Origin: a virus
DNA: 42,145 bases
Virus record (IMG/VR): IMGVR_UViG_3300030382_003558
Location: 4,473 to 46,617 of that record
Strand: one strand, 5' to 3'
A program made the position numbers and the translations under genes. Below, piece after piece: positions 21,550 to 29,625 of the stretch (its first letter is position 1; each line of letters opens with the position of its first letter). Under the pieces are notes generated by a model that did no database searches, was not told where the DNA came from, and saw nothing but the letters and a program-made list of their open reading frames with translations.

Positions 21550-23674
21550 TAACGGGGACTTTTCACAATCTGGCTCTATTATCTCTCGATGGAAACTCGA
21601 TGAGTCTTCTGGTACAAGAGAGGATAGTGTAGGCTCTAACGATCTAACAGATAACAATACTGTGACAGGAGCTACAGGCAAATTTGGAGTTTCTGCCTCT
21701 GCTTTTGCTAGGGCATCTACTGAATATCTTAGCATTTCAGACAACGCATCTCTTAGCCCTGTGGGGGATATATCCTACTTTGCGTGGATAAAGCCTACAA
21801 CCACACCAGATGATAATGCCTATGCTATAGCTAGTAAATATGATGACGCAGACAGGTCTTGGTACTTCGATTATAGCGAGGATGGAGGTGGTGAGAGACT
21901 CCACTTCTATGTACGAGACTCCAACGGAGACTCAACCTCTCCTGAAGTAGCAGTAACTCTAGCAAATGACACATGGCATCAAGTTGGCTTCGTTTACGAT
22001 GTTTCTGCTTTTGAGGTGAAATTTTACGTCAACGGCGTTCAGGTAGGAGCTACTGGCTCTACAGCAGGGGTAAACGACTTAAGAGACAGTGCAGGAGATT
22101 TCCGTATCGGCGCTATGGATAATGCGGGAATTGCGAATTTGTGGGATGGGCTTATGCAAGATGCTATCTTCTGGGATGTAGAGCTTACAGCAGCAGAAGT
22201 AGCTGCGAACTACAACCTATACGGTACAGGTTTACCAGCTACAGCAGCCCTTCCTCAGTCAGGCTCAATAACCGCTAGGTGGAAGCTAGATGAGCCGTCA
22301 GGTACAAGAGCAGACTCTGTAGGAAGCAATGATCTTACGGACAACAACACAGTCACAGCAGAAGGAGCACAATTCAACAATATAGCAGCAGTCTTCGAGC
22401 TTGATAATTCGGAAAACCTATCCATAGCGGATAATGCTGATATGTCCCAGACAGGAGACATGAGTTATTTTGTTTGGGTTCAGTTTGAAACTCACACAAT
22501 GGCAGATTCAAGACTGATGGATAAGCTGCTATCTGCAGGGGATCATCGGTCTTACTACTTTGCAATGACAACCAATGGTACGCAACTAAGGTATGGAAAC
22601 TACTCAAATGGTCAATCTGGATCTGACAATGATATATTAAGGAACTTTACCCCTACTGATGGGGCTTGGTATCACATGGGGTTTGTCTATGATGCGAGTG
22701 CGGGGGAGGCGAAGCTATTTATAAATGGTGCGCAGCTGGGGGCTACAGATACAGGAATGAACACAAGTGTATATGATGGCGATGCTGACTTTACGATAGG
22801 AGGAGCTTCAGCCTTCCATGACGGGCTCATGCAAGACGCAATCATGTGGGGTGCTGAACTTACAGATGCAGAGGTGGAAGACCTATACAACGCATACTTC
22901 AACCTTCCAGACGAAGGAGATTTGCCTCAGCCTGGCTCAGTCGTAGCCCGTCACACACTCACAGAGGGCGGTGGAACGAGGAATGACCAAGTGGGAACAA
23001 ACCATCTTACTGATAATAATACTGTAACCTCTACGACAGGGATTTCAGAAACTAACTCTAGTGCAGAAAGAGCAGCAGACTTTAATGATAGCAACAGCGA
23101 ATACCTCACTGTCGCAGATAACGCCAATATTTCCATAACAGGAGATATGTCTTGGTTCGCTTGGGTAAGACCTGATACAGCACTCCAAGGATCATCCGAT
23201 TCATATTTCCTAGCATCAAAATACGATCACACTCAGCGTAGTTGGTACATTGCATACGCATTGGAGGATACCAATGAACAGGTGGATGTCTATATTGCTG
23301 ATAATTTGACTGGAGATGCGAACAGCAAGAGAGAAATATGGGATGTCACCCTGGCAATAGGACAGTGGTATCACATGGGATTTGTTTATGATGCTTCGGA
23401 TGGAGAAGTTGGCTTCTATATAGACGGCGCTCAGGTTGACACTATACGAACAGGATTCGCCACAGATATTGTTGATGGAACTGCTGCTTACCGAATAGGC
23501 GCATTCTCTGGTGGAGGAGGTACAACAGGATTCTGGCCAGGGCAAGTGCAGGATGCAATCATGTGGAATGCAGAGCTAACAGGTGCAGAAGTAACAACTC
23601 TCTACGAGCTTTATACAGTAGAACCCTCTACAGGAACTCCGAGCGGATTAGCGTTACTAGGCGTAGGCAACTAA
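21536..23674 (+). CDS. Triple LamG/concanavalin-like tail protein
   Basis: 712 residues built of three tandem jelly-roll lectin-like (LamG-type) domains of about 220-235 residues. Each starts with a related strand block: SGSIISRWKLDESSGTREDS, SGSITARWKLDEPSGTRADS and GSVVARHTLTEGGGTRNDQV, all followed by VG(S/T)N.LTDNNTVT. Each also has a W(Y/H).(M/V)GFVYD...K.Y.NG..G pattern and ends with a LWDG/WPGQ...A..W..ELT.AEV segment. Such domains bind glycans and are common in receptor-binding or adhesive phage proteins. The start at 21536 is preferred because CCCCC lies seven bases upstream. Confidence 0.85.
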   Translation: MALPDNGDFSQSGSIISRWKLDESSGTREDSVGSNDLTDNNTVTGATGKFGVSASAFARASTEYLSISDNASLSPVGDISYFAWIKPTTTPDDNAYAIASKYDDADRSWYFDYSEDGGGERLHFYVRDSNGDSTSPEVAVTLANDTWHQVGFVYDVSAFEVKFYVNGVQVGATGSTAGVNDLRDSAGDFRIGAMDNAGIANLWDGLMQDAIFWDVELTAAEVAANYNLYGTGLPATAALPQSGSITARWKLDEPSGTRADSVGSNDLTDNNTVTAEGAQFNNIAAVFELDNSENLSIADNADMSQTGDMSYFVWVQFETHTMADSRLMDKLLSAGDHRSYYFAMTTNGTQLRYGNYSNGQSGSDNDILRNFTPTDGAWYHMGFVYDASAGEAKLFINGAQLGATDTGMNTSVYDGDADFTIGGASAFHDGLMQDAIMWGAELTDAEVEDLYNAYFNLPDEGDLPQPGSVVARHTLTEGGGTRNDQVGTNHLTDNNTVTSTTGISETNSSAERAADFNDSNSEYLTVADNANISITGDMSWFAWVRPDTALQGSSDSYFLASKYDHTQRSWYIAYALEDTNEQVDVYIADNLTGDANSKREIWDVTLAIGQWYHMGFVYDASDGEVGFYIDGAQVDTIRTGFATDIVDGTAAYRIGAFSGGGGTTGFWPGQVQDAIMWNAELTGAEVTTLYELYTVEPSTGTPSGLALLGVGN

Positions 23675-23676
23675 TG

Positions 23677-23685
23677 TGCTAAACT
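23677..23685 (+). promoter_or_regulatory. Extended -10 element before the adaptor gene
   Basis: TGC-TAAACT ends six bases before ATG at 23692, the geometry of other leaderless starts; no -35 seen. Could be chance. Confidence 0.35.
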
Positions 23686-23691
23686 ACAGCT

Positions 23692-24360
23692 ATGGCATTC
23701 GTACCACTCACCAGAGCTAACATACGCACTAGGCTGCAGAGAAAGACTTCAAACCAGCTTACCGATTCTAGCAACCAAGATGAGTACATAGATGATGCAG
23801 AACAGATAGCTATTTCTGATTGGATAAAGTTTGATAAAGGACTCATGCAGCGTATAAAGCAATCAGCATCTACAGATGCAGCTGGACTTCTCAATGTAGA
23901 TAAGGGGTTTGTACGACTATTACGGTTACAGGATACCAATGACACCAAGTACAGATACATAGATGACCCTAATGACTACCCTTACGCTACCGGATACTAC
24001 TTTGCAGGATTCGACCAGAACACAGACAAGAGAGAGTTTATGGTGCTTAGCCAAGGAGCTGCAGTAACGAGTACGACAATGGAATGGTGGGATGTAAGCA
24101 TGACGACTATGGCTGCAGACAGTGCAGCAGAAAGTGCAGTGCCGGGTATACTCATAGTGTACAAGGCATCAGAAATGTGGTGGGAGGATCAAGGGTCAGC
24201 CTTTAACACACAGGCAGAGCGCATGAGACAGAAGTACGAGGAGTTGCTGGAAAAGAACGAAAGGCTATACAGAAACCCTACAAACGACCCAGAGTGGATA
24301 GAATCTGTAGCAGATGAGGCTGGAGAGTGGTCAATGTATGGTGAGCATATAGTTAGCTAG
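23692..24360 (+). CDS. Head-tail adaptor (connector) protein
   Basis: 222 residues. The predicted helical build, the N-terminus (LTRANIRTRLQRKTSNQLTD, then a short DEYIDDAEQIAISDWI helix), and the C-terminal block PGILIVYKASEMWWEDQG.....QAERMRQKYEELLEKN are typical of phage adaptors of the P22 gp4/T7 gp11 kind, which bind the portal and carry the nozzle. Position just before the nozzle-like gene supports this. Family assignment is by pattern and context. Confidence 0.65.
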   Translation: MAFVPLTRANIRTRLQRKTSNQLTDSSNQDEYIDDAEQIAISDWIKFDKGLMQRIKQSASTDAAGLLNVDKGFVRLLRLQDTNDTKYRYIDDPNDYPYATGYYFAGFDQNTDKREFMVLSQGAAVTSTTMEWWDVSMTTMAADSAAESAVPGILIVYKASEMWWEDQGSAFNTQAERMRQKYEELLEKNERLYRNPTNDPEWIESVADEAGEWSMYGEHIVS

Positions 24361-24372
24361 AAGAATCATACC

Positions 24373-24401
24373 TTCAGAATGTACTACTTCTGACGTATAG
24401 T
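24373..24401 (+). promoter_or_regulatory. Promoter with inverted repeat before the nozzle gene
   Basis: TTCAGA (24373-24378), 17-bp spacer, TATAGT (24396-24401), six bases before the GTG at 24408. TCAGAA (24374-24379) and TTCTGA (24388-24393) form an inverted repeat across the -35 and spacer. Leaderless transcript predicted. Confidence 0.55.
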
Positions 24402-24407
24402 GATTTT

Positions 24408-26111
24408 GTGTCTAGAAGCATTCAGCCACCGGGAGCCTCTACTAGAACAATAGATAGGTTCTTTGGCATGGTTAGTGACCGTAGTGGTGTAGAGATGGAT
24501 GAGAACGAGTTTACTGCTCTAACAAACTACAGAGTAGACTATCTGCGAAGGCTTAAGCTACGTAATGGATCTAAGAAGCAGGGAGGGCTTACACATACAG
24601 GTAGCTCTAACCCGGTCCTAGGACTGGACCAGTTCGTACATGAGGATGGATCGGTCTTTGACCTTAAAGTAGTAAATACAGTGCTTTATAAGTCTGATGA
24701 CGGAGGAGCATGGGCTTCCCTAAGAACAGGATTGGCAGCTGCTACCACGTTCTTTGCCTCTATGATAACGAAGAAGACAGGGGCGGGTAACGAGGAGAGC
24801 GATACGGTAGATTCCTCTACCGCTACAACAGTGACAGCGACAAGTCTATCTATGACAGAAGCTGAGCATGTAGGCAAGATGCTAGTTATTAACGGAGAGA
24901 ACAAGTATATCAAAAGTAACACTGCAACAAAGATTACTGTAGCGGAGAGGTTTGATGTAGTACCATCAGCAGGAGATGCCTTCACGGTAGTCGCTACACA
25001 GAAAGAGTGCTTCTACGCTAACGGTACAGACTTCGAGAAGACAGATGGGACAACTCAGACAGTTCTGGACTCTAGTGTTCATGCTTACGTATTTGATGGT
25101 GTGGTGGAATACATAAACAGATTGTGGGGATGGAGAGGTAGTGATCTACACTTTTCAGATATAGGAGCAGGAGAACACTTCTCACGCAACGCACTGTATC
25201 CCTATGGATCTAAGATAATCGTAGCTAAAACATTCGGTAGTATGCTTGCAGTATGGGAATCTAATCGAATTACTGCCATAGATGGTGATAACCCTGATCA
25301 CTGGAAGCAGTTTCCTGTATCCACAAATCGTGGTACTGACTCACCATTGTCCGTAGCTACATACGCCAACATGCAATTTGGTCTTAATAAGGATCTAGGA
25401 GTAATCATCATATCCACAGATAGTCTTAATCCGGGTGGACCAGAACCGCTGTCTGTATCAGATGAATACATCACTGTAGAGATACTTGCACACACAGATG
25501 CGGAGATAAATGCAGCTTGTGGTGAAGTAGCAGATAGTAAATACCACTTAACAGTAGGTACAGATCATTACACACTACATATAAGGGAGTCTCTGAATGC
25601 CCCTAGGAACGATGCGGGAGGAATTAGGTGGATATGGACTAAGGATTCCTATCCTGGCGCTCTGGTGGCAAATATACTACGCCTAATGGGTACTCAGCTT
25701 ATCGCTGGCTCTGATACAGACGGTCAGTTATACGAGTATAACGCAGCAGCTACCTACGATGATGATGGTACAGCTATTGCAGGACTCATAGAGAAGCAGT
25801 ACTGGAGGCCAAGGGTAGACGAAAGGCGCACGTTCTTCTGGTCCCTAAAGTGGAGACAGGATACTACTGCAGCACAGGTAAATGTAGTTGTCTCTGGAGA
25901 TCCAGATGGTGTTACCTATGGAGCAGCTCTTGCTACAATTGATCTGAATACTGAAACGTCTAATTTACATGAAGTCAAGTTTACTGCTAACCCGGATGAC
26001 GATAAATCTAAGGGATACACTATGAGTTACAAGCTCGTTACGAGTACAAGCATATTAGTGCCGGGTATAGAGGAGCTACATCTACTTTATATGCCTGACC
26101 CACTTGGATAA
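24408..26111 (+). CDS. Tail nozzle / DNA-stabilisation-like beta protein
   Basis: 567 residues starting with GTG. The N-terminus (RTIDRFFGMVSDRSGVEMDE, then NEFTALTNYRVDYLRRLKLRNG) carries the pattern in which an 'N-x-(V/R)' strand is followed by 'L-K-x-R-x-G', usual at the start of podovirus nozzle or P22 gp10-like stabilisation proteins. The rest is low in charge and beta-rich, compatible with a beta-propeller. It would plug the portal/adaptor channel and support the fibres. A close alternative is another tail tubular protein. Confidence 0.6.
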   Translation: MSRSIQPPGASTRTIDRFFGMVSDRSGVEMDENEFTALTNYRVDYLRRLKLRNGSKKQGGLTHTGSSNPVLGLDQFVHEDGSVFDLKVVNTVLYKSDDGGAWASLRTGLAAATTFFASMITKKTGAGNEESDTVDSSTATTVTATSLSMTEAEHVGKMLVINGENKYIKSNTATKITVAERFDVVPSAGDAFTVVATQKECFYANGTDFEKTDGTTQTVLDSSVHAYVFDGVVEYINRLWGWRGSDLHFSDIGAGEHFSRNALYPYGSKIIVAKTFGSMLAVWESNRITAIDGDNPDHWKQFPVSTNRGTDSPLSVATYANMQFGLNKDLGVIIISTDSLNPGGPEPLSVSDEYITVEILAHTDAEINAACGEVADSKYHLTVGTDHYTLHIRESLNAPRNDAGGIRWIWTKDSYPGALVANILRLMGTQLIAGSDTDGQLYEYNAAATYDDDGTAIAGLIEKQYWRPRVDERRTFFWSLKWRQDTTAAQVNVVVSGDPDGVTYGAALATIDLNTETSNLHEVKFTANPDDDKSKGYTMSYKLVTSTSILVPGIEELHLLYMPDPLG

Positions 26112-27223
26112 TGATTGTTGTCAACCGTTCACGCATAGTAAGTGCAGCGAGAGGTACATCTCAGGTACTATCAGACAGACCACAAGCCCCTAAACAAAAC
26201 CAAGTTTGGACAGATCCAGACACAGGAGATCAAGAGATGTGGAACGGAGCTGAGTGGACAAGACTTACAAGGCTAGACAGCATCTTCCCTAAGTTTGGAC
26301 TTGGAACAGATGGTGATGTATCCATTACTTCAGGTACAACAACCTTGTCAGCAGATGCATTTTATAACACACTTTCCATATCTTCTGGTGCAACACTTGC
26401 TACCGCAGGCTTTAGAGTCTTCTGCAGGGGTAAACTGGAGAACAATGGGAATATAGACTGTTCAGGAGCAGATGGTAAAGATGGAGATGCACAAGAAGCA
26501 GGAGGTGTAGCAGGTGCAGCGGTAACAGGATACTTAGGAAGCTCTGAAGGAGGAGGTACAGGAGGAAAGGGTTCAGCTGGATCAGGTGTAGCAGGTAATG
26601 CAGGTGGAAACTCTGGAAGCTCCCTACATTCAGCGGTAGCAGGTGCTGCAGGAGGTGCTGGAGGTTCAGGTGCATCTGGTGGAGGAGGAGCTGCAGGAGC
26701 AGGAGGAACAGTATCAGCGCACAGTGTAACTGAGGGATCTATAGAAGACCCCGAACAAGCTATCGCATACAGAACAAGGCCAGATGGCTCAGCTCAGGCA
26801 GCCTTCGGAGTAGGAGGTGGAGGATCTGGTGGAGGAGGTGGTGGAGGTGACTCTGGAGTTAGCTCCGGGGATCCGTGGGGAGGGGATGGTGGAGGAGGTG
26901 GAGCTTCTGGACATACAGGAATGGTAATTGCAGCTATTGTAAGTGGCACAGGTACAGTTACTGGTATAGGAGGAGATGGTGGGGATGGAGGTGACGGATT
27001 TGCTGGTAACAATGGAGATGAAGATACTGGTGGAGGAGGAGGTGGAGGAGCAGCTATGGGATCATTCTTCTTCCTCATGTACTCACGAAAAGAAGACTAC
27101 TTATGGACTATTACCCTAACTGGTGGCATAGGAGGTACTGGAGGTGCGCCTAATGATGCTGGATCTGCAGGGACAGACGGATCTGATGGATCTAATGGGG
27201 TTTTGTACGAGTATATGTTTTAG
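26111..27223 (+). CDS. Glycine-rich tail fibre / receptor-binding protein
   Basis: 370 residues. Residues about 24-50 (RPQAPKQNQVWTDPDTGDQEMWNGAEW) form a short capping motif common at fibre N-termini. A beta block follows (GDVSITSGTTTLSADAFYNT, then LSISSGATLATAGFRVFCRG), then about 210 residues of glycine-rich low-complexity sequence with GG/GGG runs, as in phage fibres whose tips are polyglycine sandwiches, and a short C-terminus. The start overlaps the nozzle stop (TAATG). The stop codon lies inside repeat copy 2. Confidence 0.75.
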   Translation: MIVVNRSRIVSAARGTSQVLSDRPQAPKQNQVWTDPDTGDQEMWNGAEWTRLTRLDSIFPKFGLGTDGDVSITSGTTTLSADAFYNTLSISSGATLATAGFRVFCRGKLENNGNIDCSGADGKDGDAQEAGGVAGAAVTGYLGSSEGGGTGGKGSAGSGVAGNAGGNSGSSLHSAVAGAAGGAGGSGASGGGGAAGAGGTVSAHSVTEGSIEDPEQAIAYRTRPDGSAQAAFGVGGGGSGGGGGGGDSGVSSGDPWGGDGGGGGASGHTGMVIAAIVSGTGTVTGIGGDGGDGGDGFAGNNGDEDTGGGGGGGAAMGSFFFLMYSRKEDYLWTITLTGGIGGTGGAPNDAGSAGTDGSDGSNGVLYEYMF

Positions 27224-27251
27224 CTAAAATAGCAAAGTCAGATGGCAGCGA
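27215..27251 (+). repeat. 37-bp exact direct repeat, copy 2
   Basis: Identical to 12495-12531. It holds the fibre gene stop and re-creates the ATG-GCA-GCG start found at the portal gene, here opening a 24-codon frame at 27242. Confidence 0.9.
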
Positions 27252-27316
27252 TGACTTCGGGTAGAAGAAGATTTCTGATAGAAATAACTAAGTTCTGTAT
27301 CATAAGTGCAATATGA
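27242..27316 (+). CDS. 24-residue leader-like ORF from the duplicated portal start
   Basis: MAAMTSGRRRFLIEITKFCI then ISAI. The first three codons are copied from the portal gene start within the 37-bp repeat. The stop TGA overlaps the ATG of the next gene (ATGA), so translation of this frame could carry ribosomes to the lysis region. It may also be non-functional. Confidence 0.35.
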   Translation: MAAMTSGRRRFLIEITKFCIISAI

Positions 27317-27624
27317 GTTCTAAAGAATCCCAGAAGAACAGGGGCGATATAGCCAAGATAAAGGAAGCTATGATCCAACATAACAAGGATGATGAGAAGG
27401 CTTTTGGCGCTATTAACAGCAAGCTAGATGCCATAGAAGCAGACCGGGATGAAGAACATAAGGAGATCATGGATGCTATCGCAGCACTAGATATGAAGGT
27501 TGCGCCAGTAGTAGACTGGTTTAAGAACATTACGTTTGGCAAGAGGGCGCTCATGTGGATTTTAGGACTGGTCGGTAGTATAGTAGCCATCGCAATAGGT
27601 CTTAAAACTCTCCTCTCTAAATGA
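27313..27624 (+). CDS. Coiled-coil protein with C-terminal membrane segment (XhlA-like)
   Basis: 103 residues. A charged coiled coil (SSKESQKNRGDIAKIKEAMI to about residue 65) leads to a C-terminal transmembrane helix (ALMWILGLVGSIVAIAIGLK) with a short basic end. The plan matches XhlA-type proteins that work with holins in phage lysis. It overlaps the endolysin start by four bases, which supports a lysis function. Confidence 0.6.
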   Translation: MSSKESQKNRGDIAKIKEAMIQHNKDDEKAFGAINSKLDAIEADRDEEHKEIMDAIAALDMKVAPVVDWFKNITFGKRALMWILGLVGSIVAIAIGLKTLLSK

Positions 27625-28184
27625 ACCCTAGATTCAGCAAGTGGACAGAAGACAACGTGGCAATCTGCAGATACCTGCATGAGAATGCGAGGGAGGTTTT
27701 TCTAGAGCTTGTACTGCGGATAGCAGAGCAGGGGATATATATACGACTTACGAGTGGTCACAGGACTGCAGAGGAGCAAAAGAAAGAGTACGATGAAGGA
27801 GACTCATGGGTGCTATGCCCTGATTCCTATCATTGTCACGGTTTAGCCGTAGACATAGTTCCTATGGAGAGGGTAAGCGATCTTCTGTACAGAGCTATTT
27901 GGGGCAAGGATGCGTGGGAAAGAGGTGTGTATGAGAAGATGGCTAAGGTAGCGTATAAGCTGGGGATAGCATGGGGATACCAAGAGTGGGGAGTGGATCG
28001 AGGGCATTTCCACTATCGAGACAACAAAACCATCTACCAGATAGCGGAGGGCAATTTTCCTAAAAAGCCTGAGATAGCTCAAATTCCTTACCATAGGGAA
28101 ACGAGAAGAGTAATAGATAGACTTCAGAATCGTGATATAATCACTCCTGTTTTATTCCCGTACCTTTATGTTAAAAGCAGGTAG
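27621..28184 (+). CDS. Endolysin, M15-type D,D- or L,D-peptidase
   Basis: 187 residues. The zinc-peptidase motif S-x-H-x(2)-G-x-A-x-D is at 69-78 (SYHCHGLAVD, zinc ligands H71 and D78), with the second motif DRGHFHY at 126-132 supplying the third histidine. LTSGHRTAEEQ at 43-53 is the usual upstream strand with a catalytic-site arginine. M15 endolysins cleave peptidoglycan stem peptides. No signal sequence, so release needs the holin. A cell-wall-binding domain is absent, consistent with a Gram-negative type host, though not proof. Confidence 0.88.
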   Translation: MNPRFSKWTEDNVAICRYLHENAREVFLELVLRIAEQGIYIRLTSGHRTAEEQKKEYDEGDSWVLCPDSYHCHGLAVDIVPMERVSDLLYRAIWGKDAWERGVYEKMAKVAYKLGIAWGYQEWGVDRGHFHYRDNKTIYQIAEGNFPKKPEIAQIPYHRETRRVIDRLQNRDIITPVLFPYLYVKSR

Positions 28185-28653
28185 ACCAAAAAAACATGGG
28201 ATGTCTAAGTCTAAAGAATACAAAACTTGGACTTGTATGAAGCAGCGATGTTATGACAAAAGCCATATTTCATATCCATATTATGGAAAAGTAGGAATAA
28301 GAGTCTGTGAGAGATGGAAAAGCTCGTTTCAAAGATTTTATGAGGATATGGGTGATAGACCACCCAATAAAACATTGGATAGAATTAATCCCACAGATGA
28401 TTATTATCCTGATAACTGCAGATGGGCTACTCAATCTGTACAAGTCCATAACCAAAAAAAGGGTAATGGTAGGCTGTCTAAATACAAAGGTGTCACATAC
28501 CACAAAAACCATAATGTATGGCAATCGACCATTACAAAGAATTATAAAAATATGTACCTTGGTTCATTTTCTTCAGAAGAAGATGCAGCAATTGCTTATA
28601 ATGTAGCTGCACAATTATTCCATGGAGACTTAGCCAACCTTAACCCTGTCTAA
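28168..28653 (+). CDS. HNH homing endonuclease with AP2 domain, within the lysis region
   Basis: 161 residues. The HNH part is the VCERW type: YYGKVGIRVCERWKSSFQRF, then LDRINPTDDYYPDNCRWATQ with an N-rich close. An AP2 domain follows (KYKGVTYHKNHNVWQSTITK, then YLGSFSSEEDAAIAYNVAAQ, ending LANLNPV). It overlaps the endolysin end by 17 bases and separates endolysin from the holin candidate. CCC at 28157-28159, eight bases before ATG. The final 25 residues are very close to those of the 3127 gene, although the two HNH parts are of different subtypes. Confidence 0.9.
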   Translation: MLKAGRPKKHGMSKSKEYKTWTCMKQRCYDKSHISYPYYGKVGIRVCERWKSSFQRFYEDMGDRPPNKTLDRINPTDDYYPDNCRWATQSVQVHNQKKGNGRLSKYKGVTYHKNHNVWQSTITKNYKNMYLGSFSSEEDAAIAYNVAAQLFHGDLANLNPV

Positions 28654-28675
28654 TATATCTATTCCCCAAACTTAT

Positions 28676-28903
28676 ATGGAAGTTCTTAGTATCAGTGCCT
28701 TCGTTGTCGGAGTCACACAGATCATCAAGAAGACTGGTATGTTGCCTAGCAACTATATACCAGCCGTAGCTACTATCCTCGGTGGAGTAGCAACCTATCT
28801 GTCCGTGTATCAAGTCGATATGTGGGCAAATATAAGCCTATACCTAATAGGTCTTACCGCTACTGGTCTTGTGTCCTTTGGTAAGGAGATTCGTAAGAAG
28901 TAA
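28676..28903 (+). CDS. Holin candidate
   Basis: 75 residues with two or three hydrophobic helices (VLSISAFVVGVTQIIKKTGM; YIPAVATILGGVATYLSVYQ; ISLYLIGLTATGLVSFGKEI) and a basic C-terminus (KEIRKK), the plan of small holins. CCCC at 28664-28667, eight bases before ATG. Position after the endolysin supports the call. A terminator-like hairpin follows. Confidence 0.65.
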   Translation: MEVLSISAFVVGVTQIIKKTGMLPSNYIPAVATILGGVATYLSVYQVDMWANISLYLIGLTATGLVSFGKEIRKK

Positions 28904-28913
28904 TGGAAAAATA

Positions 28914-28947
28914 AATACACCTTGTTCACGAATGAGCAGGGTGTATT
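28914..28947 (+). terminator. Long stem-loop after the holin candidate
   Basis: AATACACCTTGTTCA (28914-28928) pairs with TGAGCAGGGTGTATT (28933-28947) through 13 Watson-Crick and two G-U pairs, with loop CGAA. Downstream is ATTGTAATACTTTACT, not a clean T-run, so termination may be partial. It separates the lysis region from the following unit. Confidence 0.65.
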
Positions 28948-28979
28948 ATTGTAATACTTTACTATTACAAACGGATTAT

Positions 28980-29173
28980 ATGGGAAAATTACAAGAAGTC
29001 GAGATAGGTAAACGATCAAAGGGAAATCTATGTGTATAACCGAGTGGTCAGAAGAAACAGGGATAAATCCCACCACAATATATGGTAGGATATATAGGGG
29101 TTGGCCCCATGATAAAGCTCTTACAATTTCCCCTTCAGAATATCGCTCTTACTCCAGATCAACTAACAAGTAA
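28980..29173 (+). pseudogene. Frameshifted HTH fragment of a mobile nuclease-type gene
   Basis: Two short overlapping frames: 28980-29039 encodes MGKLQEVEIGKRSKGNLCV, and 29030-29173, in the -1 frame, encodes MCITEWSEETGINPTTIYGR continuing IYRGWPHDKALT. The second part matches the small C-terminal helix-turn-helix of phage HNH endonucleases and related proteins (TEWa.etGi...Ti..R..rGW....AL). Joined, they would form one module with no nuclease part. It is probably a decayed remnant; a short functional DNA-binding peptide is the alternative. Confidence 0.45.
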
Positions 29174-29593
29174 ATACTGGCAAGAGAAGGGCTACAAGCC
29201 CATTAAAGTAGAAAAATGGGTTCTGTATCCACAGCCGAGAAGGTCAGATTTTTTAAAAATATATTCGACTATTTATGTTTAGGACAAGGAGAAATCATCG
29301 CAGTACAAACAACATCCCTATCCAACTTCTCAGCGAGGAGGAAGAAGATGCTACGAGCAAAGGGCTTCAAATGGTGGATGGATACAAAAAATCCAGCATA
29401 CCTGCAAGTATGGTCAAAGAAATCAGGGCGCTGGGTAGACAAAACCGTAGAACTAACGTTAGAGGATTGGGAACAATTCCAGAAAGAAGAAGCAGAAGCA
29501 CTAGAAAAGGCTTCGATGCAGGATACGCCTCTGTCACGGAGCCTCTTTCCTGATGGCATCCCCGACAAAATTGGCAAGAAGAATGATTCGTAG
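29109..29593 (+). CDS. Nuclease-like protein made by -1 frameshift (or broken by an indel)
   Basis: Two frames overlap. The first, from ATG at 29109, reads MIKLLQFPLQNIALTPDQLT, then KYWQEKGY...VEKWVLYPQPRRSDFL and stops at 29280-29282. The -1 frame continues FFKNIFDYLCLGQGEIIAVQ then TTSLSNFSARRKKML and ends at 29593. Joined at the T-run they give about 161 residues matching a phage protein pattern, R.D(L/I)FG.(I/L)D.L.L..GE..AVQ.TS.SN.S.R..K, which resembles PD-(D/E)XK-type nucleases with Q in place of the usual E-x-K glutamate. The junction TTTTTTA (29249-29255), read T-TTT-TTA in the first frame, is a classical -1 slippery heptamer. Sequencing error or pseudogene are alternatives. Confidence 0.55.
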
Positions 29594-29625
29594 TGTAAAC
29601 ATAGGAAACAAAGTAGTATGCTGAT

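Noticed and set aside
26411-27078. Proline- or leucine/histidine-rich minus-strand frames within the glycine-rich fibre gene
   Set aside because: Direct consequence of GGN-rich sequence read on the other strand; no independent support.
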